This document shows, piece by piece, positions 1 through 9,176 of a DNA stretch of 64,000 nt. The stretch comes from Corynebacterium nuruki S6-4. Lineage in GTDB: Bacteria; Actinomycetota; Actinomycetes; Mycobacteriales; Mycobacteriaceae. Positions within the stretch are counted from its first letter, which is position 1. Every line of letters starts with the position of its first letter. The stretch lies in the NCBI RefSeq assembly GCF_007970465.1, contig NZ_CP042429.1, positions 2,790,001 through 2,854,000 on the forward strand. Direction: 5' to 3'. Under the pieces are notes generated by a model. That model had not been told where the DNA came from. It did no database searches and saw nothing but the letters and a program-made list of their open reading frames with translations. The position numbers were made by a program, and so were the translations under genes.

Positions 1-3000
1 AGGTCGCCGCCCTCCACCTTCGTCGGCTGGGTCATGACGACCCGGGCGACCTTCCCGGCCACCGGAGAGGTGATGGAGGCCTCCATCTTCATGGCCTCGA
101 TGACGGCGACCGCGTCGCCGGCGGCCACCTCGTCGCCGACCTTCGCGGTGACGGTGACCGCACCGGCGAACGGTGCCGCGACCTGGCCCTCGACCGAGGG
201 GTCGGCCTTCTCCGCGGCGGCGGTGACCGACTCGACGGACCGGTCGCGCACCCGCATCGGCCGGATCTGACCGTTGACGTTCATGACGACCTGGCGCATG
301 CCCTTCTCGTCGGGCTCACCGACGGCGTCCAGCCGGACGACCATCGGCGGGTTGCCCTTGATCCGCACCGCGGTCTCCTCACCCTCCTTGAGACCGTAGA
401 GGAACTGGCGGTCGGTGAGGACCGAGACATCGCCGAACTGCCGCTCGTGCTCGGCGAAGCCCTTGGACTCCTTCGGGAACAGCAGCCGGCTCAGCGCACC
501 ACGGCGCTCGTCCGAGGACGCCCCGTTGAGGTGCGCCTCCTCCTCGGCCGGGACCTCGGTGACCCGCGAGGCGGTGGAGGCGCGGCCCTCGAGGGCCTTC
601 GTGCGCAGCGGCTCCGGCCAGCCACCGGGCGGGGTGCCCAGCTCACCGCGCAGGAAGGCGATGACGGAGGCCGGGATGTCGTACTTCTGCGGGTCCGCGG
701 CGAACTCCTCGACGGTCACCCCGGCACCGACGAGGTGCAGGGCGAGGTCACCGACGACCTTGGACGACGGGGTGACCTTCGTCGGCCGGCCGAGCAGCTT
801 GTTGACACCCGCGTAGGCGTCCTCGATGAGCTCGAACCGGTCGCCGAGGCCGAGGGCGGTGGCCTGGGTCCGCAGGTTGGACAGCTGACCGCCCGGGATC
901 TCGTGGGTGTACACCCGGCCGGTGGGCCCGGGCAGACCGGACTCGAAGGGACCGTAGAGGGCACGGACGGCCTCCCAGTACGGCTCGAGCGAGTTCACGG
1001 CGTCCAGCGACAGGCCGGTGTCCCGGTCGGTGTGGGCGAACGCGGCGACGATCGCGGACAGTGACGGCTGGGAGGTGGTGCCGGCCATGGCGGCGGAGGC
1101 ACCGTCGACGGCGTCCGCACCGGCCTGGGCGGCGGCGAGGTAGGTCGCCAGCTGGCCGCCGGCCGTGTCGTGGGTGTGGACGTGCACCGGCAGGTCGAAG
1201 TTCTTCCGCAGTGCGGTGACCAGGGTGGACGCCGCCTGCGGGCGGAGCAGTCCGGCCATGTCCTTGATGGCCAGGACATGGGCGCCGGACTCGACGATCT
1301 GCTCGGCGAGCTTCAGGTAGTAGTCGAGGGTGTAGAGGTCCTCGGCCGGGTCCGACAGGTCGCCGGCGTAGGCCATGGCCACCTCGGCGACACCGGTGCC
1401 GGTCTCCAGTACCGCGTCGATGGCGGTGCGCATCTGGTCGATGTCGTTGAGTGCGTCGAAGATGCGGAAGATGTCCACCCCGGACTTCGCCGCCTCGGCG
1501 ACGAAGGAGCGGCAGACGACGTCCGGGTACGGGGTGTAGCCCACGGTGTTCCGGCCGCGCAGCAGCATCTGGATGTTGGTGTTCGGCATCGCGGCGCGCA
1601 GCTGGTCGAGCCGCTCCCACGGGGACTCGTGGAGGAACTGCAGCGCGACATCGTAGGTCGCGCCACCCCAGGCCTCCACCGACAGCAGCTCCGGGGTGAG
1701 GCGGGCGACGGCCTCGGCCGCGTCGACGAGGGAGGCGGTTCGCACCCGGGTGGCGAGCAGCGACTGGTGGGCGTCCCGGAACGTCGTGTCGGTGACGGCC
1801 AGCGCCTCCCGGGCACGCAGCCGCTTCGCGAACTCGGCGGGGCCGACCTCGAGCAGCAGGTCGCGGTTGCCGCGGGGCAGCGGCGGCAGCTCCACGTCGT
1901 CACCGGCGGTCTTCGCGTTGTGCTGGATGACCGTCGCCGGCAGCTTCCGGTGCGGGACGATGTCGGTGGGGCGGACGCCGTTGGGCCGGTTCACCGTGAC
2001 GTCGGCGAGGTAGTCGAGCAGCCGCCCGGCCTCGTCGTCGGCCGGCGGGGCCTGCAGCAGCCACGGGTGGTCCGGGATGAAAGCGGTGGAGATCCGCTTG
2101 TTCCGGAAGTCAGGCTCACGCAGCAGGGCGCGCAGGAAGCCGATGTTGGTGGCCACGCCCGAGATGGTGAACTCGTTGAGGGCACGCTGGGCGCGGGTGA
2201 CGGCCTGGTTGAAGTCGGCACCGCGGCAGGTCATCTTCACGAGCATCGAGTCGAAGTGCGCGGTGATCTCGCCGCCGAGGGAGGCGGCGCCGTCCAGCCG
2301 CACCCCGGCGCCGCCCGGGGAACGGTACGCGGTGACGGTGCCCGTGTCCGGGCGGAAGCCGTTGTTCGGGTCCTCGGTGGTGATGCGGGTCTGTAGGGCG
2401 GCACCGCGCAGCACGATGCTGTCCTGGCTCAGTCCCAGGTCCGCCAGCGACGCCCCGGCGAGGATGTCCATCTGCGACTTCACCAGGTCGACGGAGGTGA
2501 CCTCCTCGGTCACGGTGTGCTCGACCTGGATACGCGGGTTCATCTCGATGAAGACGTGGTTCTCGTTCTCGTCGACGAGGAACTCCACGGTGCCGGCGCC
2601 GTAGTAGTTGATCGACTCACAGAACTTCACGGCGTCCGCGCAGATACGCTCGCGCAGCTCGGCGGAGATGTGCTGGGCCGGGGCGATCTCCACGACCTTC
2701 TGGTGGCGGCGCTGCAGCGAGCAGTCGCGCTCGAAGAGGTGGATGATGTTGCCCTGCGTGTCACCGAGGATCTGGACCTCGATGTGCTGCGGGTTGATGA
2801 CGGCGCGCTCGATGTAGACCCGGCCGTCGCCGAAGGCCGCGGCGGCCTCGCGGGACGCCTCGGCGGCCTTCTCCGCCAGCTCGTCGGGGGATCCGACGAA
2901 GCGCATGCCGCGTCCGCCGCCGCCGGCGACCGCCTTGATGAACAGCGGGTAGGTGCGGCCCTCCGCCATGGCGACGATCTCGTCGATGTCCTCGCTGGGC

Positions 3001-3419
3001 TCGGAATCGTCGAGGATCGGCAGGCCGGCCTTCCGGGCGGCGTCCACGGCGGCGGCCTTGTCACCGGTGAGGTCGAGGGTCTCCGGGGACGGGCCGATGA
3101 AGGTGATGCCGTTCTCGGCGCACTTCCGGGCCAGGACGGCGTTCTCGGAGAGGAAGCCGTAGCCGGGGTAGACGGCGTCCGCGCCGGTCTGCTTCGCAGC
3201 GCGGATGATCTCGTCGATGTCGAGGTATGCCTTGACCGGCGAGCCCTCCACACCGATGCGGACCGCCTCATCGGCGAAGGCGCGGTGGAAGGAGTTGCGG
3301 TCCTCGCGGGGGTAGACGGCGACGGTCCTGGCGCCGGTCTCGTAGGCGGCGCGGAAGGCGCGCACCGCGATCTCGCCGCGGTTGGCGACGAGGATCTTGT
3401 CGAAGGAGGGGAGAGCCAT
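1..3419 (-). CDS. pyc: Pyruvate carboxylase, C-terminus cut by window edge
   Basis: Biotin enzyme that carboxylates pyruvate to oxaloacetate (anaplerosis, cytoplasm). The 1139 codons in the window show an N-terminal biotin carboxylase domain (about residues 1-450, Gly-rich AGGGGRGMRF loop, EMNPRIQVEHTVTE), a central carboxyltransferase domain (about 530-810, TTFRDAHQSLLATR and HTHDTAGG) and a C-terminal biotinyl domain whose AMKMEA motif lies near 81-97. No stop codon is reached, but C. glutamicum Pyc is about 1140 residues, so at most a few residues are missing. The ATG at 3419 has an AAGAAAGGA ribosome site about 8 nt upstream. It lies downstream of prpC on the same strand, separated by a hairpin, so it probably has its own promoter. 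Confidence 0.97.
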   Translation of the reverse strand, partial: MALPSFDKILVANRGEIAVRAFRAAYETGARTVAVYPREDRNSFHRAFADEAVRIGVEGSPVKAYLDIDEIIRAAKQTGADAVYPGYGFLSENAVLARKCAENGITFIGPSPETLDLTGDKAAAVDAARKAGLPILDDSEPSEDIDEIVAMAEGRTYPLFIKAVAGGGGRGMRFVGSPDELAEKAAEASREAAAAFGDGRVYIERAVINPQHIEVQILGDTQGNIIHLFERDCSLQRRHQKVVEIAPAQHISAELRERICADAVKFCESINYYGAGTVEFLVDENENHVFIEMNPRIQVEHTVTEEVTSVDLVKSQMDILAGASLADLGLSQDSIVLRGAALQTRITTEDPNNGFRPDTGTVTAYRSPGGAGVRLDGAASLGGEITAHFDSMLVKMTCRGADFNQAVTRAQRALNEFTISGVATNIGFLRALLREPDFRNKRISTAFIPDHPWLLQAPPADDEAGRLLDYLADVTVNRPNGVRPTDIVPHRKLPATVIQHNAKTAGDDVELPPLPRGNRDLLLEVGPAEFAKRLRAREALAVTDTTFRDAHQSLLATRVRTASLVDAAEAVARLTPELLSVEAWGGATYDVALQFLHESPWERLDQLRAAMPNTNIQMLLRGRNTVGYTPYPDVVCRSFVAEAAKSGVDIFRIFDALNDIDQMRTAIDAVLETGTGVAEVAMAYAGDLSDPAEDLYTLDYYLKLAEQIVESGAHVLAIKDMAGLLRPQAASTLVTALRKNFDLPVHVHTHDTAGGQLATYLAAAQAGADAVDGASAAMAGTTSQPSLSAIVAAFAHTDRDTGLSLDAVNSLEPYWEAVRALYGPFESGLPGPTGRVYTHEIPGGQLSNLRTQATALGLGDRFELIEDAYAGVNKLLGRPTKVTPSSKVVGDLALHLVGAGVTVEEFAADPQKYDIPASVIAFLRGELGTPPGGWPEPLRTKALEGRASTASRVTEVPAEEEAHLNGASSDERRGALSRLLFPKESKGFAEHERQFGDVSVLTDRQFLYGLKEGEETAVRIKGNPPMVVRLDAVGEPDEKGMRQVVMNVNGQIRPMRVRDRSVESVTAAAEKADPSVEGQVAAPFAGAVTVTAKVGDEVAAGDAVAVIEAMKMEASITSPVAGKVARVVMTQPTKVEGGD

Positions 3420-3475
3420 GTGAGGCGTCCTTTCTTGATGGCCTTGTCGGCCGTGCGAAGGTGGGGCGACACGAA

Positions 3476-3517
3476 CCGCCCGCGTCGGCCCGGTTGATCC
3501 GGGTCCGCCGCGGGCGG
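3476..3517 (-). terminator. Hairpin between prpC and pyc
   Basis: Perfect 9-bp arms, CCGCCCGCG at 3476-3484 and CGCGGGCGG at 3509-3517, enclose a second small stem (CCCGG/CCGGG). It begins about 20 nt past the prpC stop codon. There is no T-tract. It is read as a probable terminator of the prp operon; a role in pyc leader regulation is possible. Confidence 0.55.
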
Positions 3518-3536
3518 TGGACGGAGGCGGGGCCTG

Positions 3537-4673
3537 TTACGCCGTGACGGAGCGCTGCGGCTCGCCGTTGTAGGCCGAGAGCGGGCGGATCAACGCGTTG
3601 TTCTCGTTCTGCTCCGCGATGTGGGCGGTCCAGCCGACCACGCGGGCGATCACGAAGATCGGGGTGAAGAACGGGATGTCGATGCCGAGCATGTAGTAGG
3701 TCGGGCCGGCGGGGAAGTCCAGGTTCGGCAGGATGCCGGTGCGCTTCTCCATGGCGGCCTGCATGTTCTCGTACATGCGGACCCACTTCTCGCCGTCGTG
3801 GTTGGCGGCGGTGCGGCGCATGGCGGCCTCCATGGAGGGGACACGGGAGTCGCCGCGCTTGTACACGCGGTGGCCGAAGCCCATGATCTTCTCCTTGTTG
3901 GCGGCCTTGTCGAGGACCCACTGTTCAGCCTTCTCCGGGTCATCGACCTCGAGGAAGTTGTGCATGACGGCCTCGTTGGCGCCACCGTGCAGCGGGCCCT
4001 TCAGGGCACCGATCGCACCGGTGACCGCGGAGTAGGTGTCCGCGGTGGTGGAGGCGATGACACGGCCGGTGAACGTGGAGGCGTTGAAGGAGTGCTCCGC
4101 GTACAGGGTCAGCGACTGGTCGAAGGCCTCGACGTCGGCCGGCTTGGTGGCCGGCGAGTCCTCGCCGTCGCCGAAGGCCATGTACAGGTAGTTCTCGGCG
4201 ATGGACCGCTCCGGGTCCGGGGCGATGAACTCCTGGCCGCGGCGGCGGCGCATGTCGTAGGCGACGACGGTCGGCATCTTGGCCAGCAGGCTCAGGCCGA
4301 TGCGGCGCACACCGTCACCGGAGCGGTCGTTGGCCTCCGGGTCGGCGGTGCCGAGCCAGGAGGCGGCGGTACGGCAGACGTCCATCGGGTGGCAGTCCTT
4401 CGGCAGACCGTCGATGATGTCGATGAGGGCCTGCGGCACCTCGCGCTGGGAGCGCTCGGCCTTCTCGAACTCGGCCTTCTGCTCGGCGGTCGGCAGCTCG
4501 CCGTTCCACAGCAGGTAGGCGACGTCCTCGAAGGTGCAGTTGGCGACGAGTTCCTGGACCGGGTAGCCGCGGTAGGTCAGGGAGTTGGTCTCCGGGACGA
4601 CCTTGGAGACGGCGGTGTAGTCGACGACGACGCCGGCGAGGCCCTTCTTGATGTCAACGTTCTCTTCAGCCAT
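3537..4673 (-). CDS. prpC: 2-methylcitrate synthase
   Basis: Condenses propionyl-CoA with oxaloacetate to 2-methylcitrate in the methylcitrate cycle. The 378-residue protein belongs to the citrate synthase family: GGANEAVMHNF and MGFGHRVYKRGDSRVP carry the two catalytic His regions, and the Asp lies in NLDFPAGPTYYMLG. Length fits the short type-II methylcitrate/citrate synthases rather than the hexameric GltA of about 430 residues. It is the last gene of prpD-prpB-prpC (85 nt after prpB), which decides for PrpC over a plain citrate synthase. The ATG at 4673 is preceded by GAGAGGAG. Some residual citrate synthase activity is common in this family. Confidence 0.93.
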   Translation of the reverse strand: MAEENVDIKKGLAGVVVDYTAVSKVVPETNSLTYRGYPVQELVANCTFEDVAYLLWNGELPTAEQKAEFEKAERSQREVPQALIDIIDGLPKDCHPMDVCRTAASWLGTADPEANDRSGDGVRRIGLSLLAKMPTVVAYDMRRRRGQEFIAPDPERSIAENYLYMAFGDGEDSPATKPADVEAFDQSLTLYAEHSFNASTFTGRVIASTTADTYSAVTGAIGALKGPLHGGANEAVMHNFLEVDDPEKAEQWVLDKAANKEKIMGFGHRVYKRGDSRVPSMEAAMRRTAANHDGEKWVRMYENMQAAMEKRTGILPNLDFPAGPTYYMLGIDIPFFTPIFVIARVVGWTAHIAEQNENNALIRPLSAYNGEPQRSVTA

Positions 4674-4758
4674 GGTGATGGCTCCTCTCTCAGGGTGGTG
4701 GTGGTCCGGTGGTGCCGGGTGGTGCCCCGGCGACCGGTGTCCGGTAGGGGGTGGTGCG

Positions 4759-5682
4759 CTACTTGGTCGGGTCGTAGTTCTCGCGGGAGTACGTGAAGAC
4801 GCTGGTGTCGAACTCGTTGTACTCGGAGTAGCGGAGGAGCTCGTAGAGGCGCGACCGGTGCTGCATACGCTCCAGCCACTCCTTCTGCGTGCCGGTCTCG
4901 GCGATCTCGCCGAGCGCCTCCTCGACCTGGCCCATGGCGATGCGCAGGGTGGTTACCGGGTAGATCACGGCGTTCATGCCAAGATCCTGCAGCTGCCCGG
5001 CGGACAGCAGCTCGGACTTGCCGAACTCGGTCATGTTCGCCAGCAGCGGGATGTCGACCGCCGCACGGAACTTCTCGAACTCCGCCGGGGTGTGGAGGGC
5101 CTCGGTGAAGATGAGGTCCGCGCCGGCGTCGGCGTAGGCCTTGGCCCGCTCGATGGCCGAGTCGATGCCCTCGACACCGGCGGCGTCGGTCCGGGCGCAG
5201 ATGACGAACTGGTCGTCACGGCGTTCCTTCACGGCGGCGCCGATACGGCGGAGCATGACGTCGGTGGGGACGACCTCCTTGCCGTCGAGGTGGCCGCAGC
5301 GCTTCGGGTTGACCTGGTCCTCGAGGTGGCAGCCGGCGATACCGGCGTCCTCGAGCTCGGAGACGGTGCGGGCGGCGGACATCGGCTCACCGAAGCCCGT
5401 GTCGGCGTCCACGAGGACCGGCAGGTCGGTGGCGCGGGCGATCTGGCGCGCCCGGCCGGCGACCTCGGTGAGGGTGGTCAGTCCGATGTCGGGCAGGGCG
5501 AGGTCGGCGGCGACGACGGCGCCGGAGACGTACACGCCCTCGAAGCCCTTCTCCTGGATCGCGCGGGCGACCAGCGGGGAGAATGCGCCGGGCAGCCGGG
5601 TGATCTCCGGGGAGTTCAGCGACTCACGGAAGGCACGGCGGCGGTCGGTCGGGGTGACGTTGCTGGAGTAGAGGCCCGCCAC
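4759..5682 (-). CDS. prpB: 2-methylisocitrate lyase
   Basis: Cleaves 2-methylisocitrate to pyruvate and succinate, the last step of the methylcitrate cycle. The 307-residue protein is a PEP mutase/isocitrate lyase superfamily barrel with the Cys loop KRCGHLDGK and the metal-site segment VLVDADTGFG. The start is a GTG at 5682 that shares its first base with the prpD stop codon (TAGTG), so translation is probably coupled; the protein then begins MAGLYSSN, as expected for the family. A longer reading into prpD is not needed. Confidence 0.95.
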   Translation of the reverse strand: MAGLYSSNVTPTDRRRAFRESLNSPEITRLPGAFSPLVARAIQEKGFEGVYVSGAVVAADLALPDIGLTTLTEVAGRARQIARATDLPVLVDADTGFGEPMSAARTVSELEDAGIAGCHLEDQVNPKRCGHLDGKEVVPTDVMLRRIGAAVKERRDDQFVICARTDAAGVEGIDSAIERAKAYADAGADLIFTEALHTPAEFEKFRAAVDIPLLANMTEFGKSELLSAGQLQDLGMNAVIYPVTTLRIAMGQVEEALGEIAETGTQKEWLERMQHRSRLYELLRYSEYNEFDTSVFTYSRENYDPTK

Positions 5683-7196
5683 TAGAGCACACCGCCCGGG
5701 ATCTGCGGGGCCTTGGCGAGGACGTCCTCGTCGAAGGTGACGGTGAGCTGGCCGAAGTCGGCGGCGCTGAGGGAACGGGCGTTGCGGGCGGCCTCGAGGA
5801 AGCGCTCCTGCTCCTTCTCGGCGACCAGGCCGTCGGCGAGCTTGCGGAACTTGTTCTCGTACTGCTCGCGGGTGAACGGGTGGGCGCCCAGCGGGTGGGC
5901 GTTGGCCACGGCCAGCTCGTCCTCCAGGACGGTGCCGTCCTTGAGGGTGACGACGGCGCGGGCGCCGAACGCCTTCTCCTTCGGGTCGTTGGAGTGGTAG
6001 CGGCGGGTCCACTCGGGGTCCTCGACCGTGGTGATCTTGTTCCACAGTTCGATGGTGGAGGGCCGGTGGGCGCGCTCGGGGGAGTAGGAGTCCCGGTAGT
6101 CCCACACGCCGTCCTCGAGGGCCACGGCGAAGATGTACATCACCGAGTGGTCCAGGGTCTCGCGGGAGGCGTCCGGATCGAACTTCTGCGGGTCGTTGGC
6201 GCCGTTGCCGATGACGTAGTGGGTGTGGTGGCTGGTGTGCAGCACGATGGACTCGACCTGCGACAGGTCGCCGATGCGGTCACGCAGGCGGAAGGCCAGG
6301 TCGATCGGGGCCTGGGACTGGTACTCCGCGGAGTGCTCCTTGGTGTAGGTGTCCAGGATGCCGCGCTTGCCCTCGCCCTTGGCGGGCAGCGGCACGGTGT
6401 ACTCGGCGTCCTTGCCGTCGAGCATCCAGGCGATGAAGCCGTCCTCACCCTCCCAGATGGGGGCGGGGGCGCCCTCGCCGCGCATCGCGCGGTCGACGGA
6501 CTCGATGGCCATCTTGCCGGCGAATGCGGGGGCGAAGGCCTTCCAGGAGCTGATGAGGCCCTTGCGGGACTGGCGGGTGGCGGTGGTGGTGTGCAGCGCC
6601 TGGCCGATGGCCTGGTAGATGGTCTCGGCGTCGAGGTTCAGCATGGCGCCGATACCGGCGGCGACCGACGGGCCGAGGTGCGCGACGTGGTCGATCTTGT
6701 GCTCGTGCAGGCAGATGCCCTTGACGAGGTCGACCTGGATCTCGTAGCCGGTGACGATACCGCGGACGAGGTCTTCACCGGTGAGGTTCTTCGCGGCGCC
6801 GGTGTGCTGGGCGACGGCGAGGATCGGCGGGATGTTGTCGCCGGGGTGGGAGTACTCGGCGGCGAGGAACGTGTCGTGGAAGTCCAGCTCGCGCACGGCG
6901 GTGCCGTTGGCGAGGGCCGCCCACTCCGGGGCGTAGGTGCCGGGCACACCGAAGACCGTGGAGCCGGGGGTCACCGGGCGGGTCAGCGCCTGGGCGCGGG
7001 CGGTCGACGGCGGGCGGCGCAGCACGGAGGCCACGGCGACGGAGGCGTTGTCGATGATACGGTTGACCGCCATGTCGGCGGACTCGTCGGGAACGGCGAC
7101 CGGGTCAGTGGCGACCTCGGCGATCTTCCATGCGAGGTGCTCGTTCTTCGGGAAATCCTCCGCTGAGGGGTGGACGCGGACGATGTGGTTCTCCAC
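5682..7196 (-). CDS. prpD: 2-methylcitrate dehydratase
   Basis: First gene of the prpDBC operon; dehydrates 2-methylcitrate to 2-methyl-cis-aconitate (MmgE/PrpD family). The 504-residue length and the segments [20 protein letters not shown] and [18 protein letters not shown] fit the family. The start is GTG at 7196, preceded by AAGGAG 8 nt upstream. It heads the operon, so the 303-nt gap upstream must hold the control region. No prpR-type activator gene is next to it in this window; instead the opp operon lies upstream on the same strand. Confidence 0.95.
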   Translation of the reverse strand: MENHIVRVHPSAEDFPKNEHLAWKIAEVATDPVAVPDESADMAVNRIIDNASVAVASVLRRPPSTARAQALTRPVTPGSTVFGVPGTYAPEWAALANGTAVRELDFHDTFLAAEYSHPGDNIPPILAVAQHTGAAKNLTGEDLVRGIVTGYEIQVDLVKGICLHEHKIDHVAHLGPSVAAGIGAMLNLDAETIYQAIGQALHTTTATRQSRKGLISSWKAFAPAFAGKMAIESVDRAMRGEGAPAPIWEGEDGFIAWMLDGKDAEYTVPLPAKGEGKRGILDTYTKEHSAEYQSQAPIDLAFRLRDRIGDLSQVESIVLHTSHHTHYVIGNGANDPQKFDPDASRETLDHSVMYIFAVALEDGVWDYRDSYSPERAHRPSTIELWNKITTVEDPEWTRRYHSNDPKEKAFGARAVVTLKDGTVLEDELAVANAHPLGAHPFTREQYENKFRKLADGLVAEKEQERFLEAARNARSLSAADFGQLTVTFDEDVLAKAPQIPGGVL

Positions 7197-7212
7197 GGAC
7201 GGGACTCCTTAG

Positions 7213-7228
7213 TGTGATAGCGGACACA
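7213..7228. promoter_or_regulatory. GlxR/CRP-like operator upstream of prpD
   Basis: TGTGATAGCGGACACA matches the TGTGA-N6-TCACA consensus of the corynebacterial cAMP regulator GlxR in nine of ten half-site positions. It lies 17 nt before the prpD start codon, where binding would block expression. Assignment is by motif only. Confidence 0.45.
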
Positions 7229-7461
7229 GGCTTTGTGCAGGGTCCACTATGCCATCGTCCCCGGAGGCCACGTTCATCTTCGAAACAACGGGGGTGACGT
7301 GCATTACAGCGGTTGCGCGCCGGGGGTGCCGTTCCTGTGGTCTGACCGGTGGCGGTCCTGCCGCCGTCGGCTGCAGGTCGCAGGGGAATTTCCCGGGGCA
7401 GGACGCCGCCACCGGACGTTCCGGCCACGCCCCGGACAATAATTCGCCGACGGGGGTGGCG

Positions 7462-7484
7462 GATATCACAGTGCCTGTGGTATC
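7462..7484. terminator. Imperfect dyad after oppDF
   Basis: GATATCACA-GTGCC-TGTGGTATC: 9-nt arms with one mismatch, ending 15 nt past the oppDF stop on the minus strand. The stem is short and no T-tract follows, so it is either a weak terminator or an operator. Confidence 0.35.
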
Positions 7485-7499
7485 AAGAACGACCGTCCC

Positions 7500-9176
7500 T
7501 CAGCCCTGGTGCAGCGCGATCGATCCGCCGGGGATCGAGGCCAGCAGCCGGGCCGTGTACTCCTGCTCCGGATGGTCGAACAGCTCGTCGGTCTCGCCAC
7601 GCTCCACGATCCGGCCACGCTGCATGACCAGTGTCTCGTCCGCGATCTGCTTGACCACGGCGAGGTCGTGCGTGATGAACAGGTAGGTCAGCCCCATCTC
7701 CCGCTGCAGGTCGTTGAGCAGCGCGAGGACCTGGGACTGCACCAGCACGTCGAGTGCGCTCACCGCCTCATCGAGGATGAGCGCCTCCGGGTCCAGCGCC
7801 AGCGCCCGGGCGATCGCCACGCGCTGCCGCTGACCGCCCGAGAGCTCCCCGGGGTACCGGGACATCATCGACGTCGGCATCGCGACCATGTCGAGCAGTT
7901 CCCGGACCCGCTTCTCGCGGTCCTTCCCGGACCCGACACCGTGGATCTTCAGCGGCTCGGCGATGGTGTTGAACACCGAGTACATCGGGTCGACCGACCC
8001 GTAGGGGTTCTGGAACACCGGCTGCACCCGCCGGCGGAACGCCAGTTCCTTCCGACGGTCCAGGGCGGTGACGTCCTCCCCGTCGAACATGACGCGGCCG
8101 CTGCTCGGCGGGAGCAGCCCGAGGACCATCTGGGCGACGGTCGACTTGCCGGACCCGGATTCCCCGACCAGCGCGAGGGTGTGCCCGCGCCGCAGGAAGA
8201 AGTTGATGTCCTCGGCCGCGGTGAAGGTCTTCTTCCGCCAGGGTCGGTCCCCCTTGACCTCGAAGGACTTCGTCAGGTGCTCGACCTCGATGAGGTGGTC
8301 GGACGCCGCCCCGGCCGGGCCGGCGTCCTGCGGTTCCGCTGTGGCCTCCGGGGCCTCCGAGACATGGATGTCGGCGCGCCGGGCGGCGACCGACGGTGCG
8401 GCGGCGACGAGCTTCTTCGTGTACGGGTGCTTCGGGTCCTGGAGGATCTCCAGTGCCGGGCCGGACTCGACGACGCGGCCCTGGCTCATGACGATGATGC
8501 GCTGGGCGCGTTCGGCGGCCAGCCCCAGGTCGTGGGTGATCAGCAGGACCGCGGTGCCCAGCTCCCGGGTGAGGGAGCCGAGGTGGTCGAGGATCTGCTG
8601 CTGCACCGTGACATCGAGGGCGGAGGTGGGCTCGTCGGCGATGAGCAGACCCGGCCGGGCCGCGAGGCCGCAGGCGATGAGGGCGCGCTGGCGCATGCCG
8701 CCGGAGAACTGGTGCGGGTACTGGCCGATCCGGTCGGCGGGGTCGGGGAGCCCGGCCTCGGCCATGAGGTCGATGGCGCGCTTCTCGGCCTCGGAGCCGG
8801 TGGCGATGTTGTTGTAGCGCAGCGCCTCCTTGACGTGGTGGCCGATCGACCACACCGGGTTGAGGTTGCTCATCGGGTCCTGGGGGACGAGCCCGACGTG
8901 GGCGCCGCGCAGTTCGGTGTACCGCTTCTGGCTCGCGTGGGTGATGTCCTCACCGTCGAAGATGATCCGCCCGCCGGTGACATGTCCGTCGCCGGGCAGC
9001 AGGCCGAGGATGCTCATCGCGGTGGTGGACTTGCCGGAGCCGGATTCGCCGACGACGGCGACGGTCTCGCCGGGCCAGATGTCGAGGTCCACACCGAAGA
9101 CGGTGGGCAGCGGCTTCTTGTCGGTGCCGAAGGCGATGTCCACACCGCGCATCGACAGCAGGGGTCGGTCGTTCAT
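7500..9176 (-). CDS. Oligopeptide ABC transporter, fused two-domain ATPase
   Basis: Powers peptide import for the oppABC products. This 558-residue protein joins two complete ABC ATPase domains: the first has Walker A GESGSGKST at about residue 43, signature FSGGMRQR and Walker B LLIADEPTSALD; the second has Walker A at about 337-345, signature LSGGQRQR and LILDEAVSALD. Each ends in the OppD/OppF C-terminal extension (HPYTKKL, EYTARLL). It therefore replaces separate OppD and OppF, an arrangement often seen in actinobacteria. The ATG at 9176 overlaps the oppC stop by 4 nt (ATGA). Last gene of oppA-B-C-DF. The substrate (oligo- or dipeptide) cannot be told from sequence. Confidence 0.93.
   Translation of the reverse strand: MNDRPLLSMRGVDIAFGTDKKPLPTVFGVDLDIWPGETVAVVGESGSGKSTTAMSILGLLPGDGHVTGGRIIFDGEDITHASQKRYTELRGAHVGLVPQDPMSNLNPVWSIGHHVKEALRYNNIATGSEAEKRAIDLMAEAGLPDPADRIGQYPHQFSGGMRQRALIACGLAARPGLLIADEPTSALDVTVQQQILDHLGSLTRELGTAVLLITHDLGLAAERAQRIIVMSQGRVVESGPALEILQDPKHPYTKKLVAAAPSVAARRADIHVSEAPEATAEPQDAGPAGAASDHLIEVEHLTKSFEVKGDRPWRKKTFTAAEDINFFLRRGHTLALVGESGSGKSTVAQMVLGLLPPSSGRVMFDGEDVTALDRRKELAFRRRVQPVFQNPYGSVDPMYSVFNTIAEPLKIHGVGSGKDREKRVRELLDMVAMPTSMMSRYPGELSGGQRQRVAIARALALDPEALILDEAVSALDVLVQSQVLALLNDLQREMGLTYLFITHDLAVVKQIADETLVMQRGRIVERGETDELFDHPEQEYTARLLASIPGGSIALHQG

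Larger units (their letters stand above)
7197..7499. other. Control region between opp operon and prpD
   Basis: 303 nt without a credible gene. It holds the prpD ribosome site, a GlxR-like site (7213-7228), a weak minus-strand -10 candidate CATAGT (7246-7251), a small dyad GGGAATTTCCC (7384-7394), and an imperfect inverted repeat just past the oppDF stop (7462-7484). Short frames on both strands lack family signatures. Confidence 0.6.

Noticed and set aside
1..3419. Truncated pyruvate carboxylase
   Set aside because: The missing end is due to the window edge; 1139 of about 1140 residues are present.
7209..7469. Small gene between oppDF and prpD
   Set aside because: Short frames exist on both strands but lack ribosome sites and motifs; the region is better explained as control DNA.
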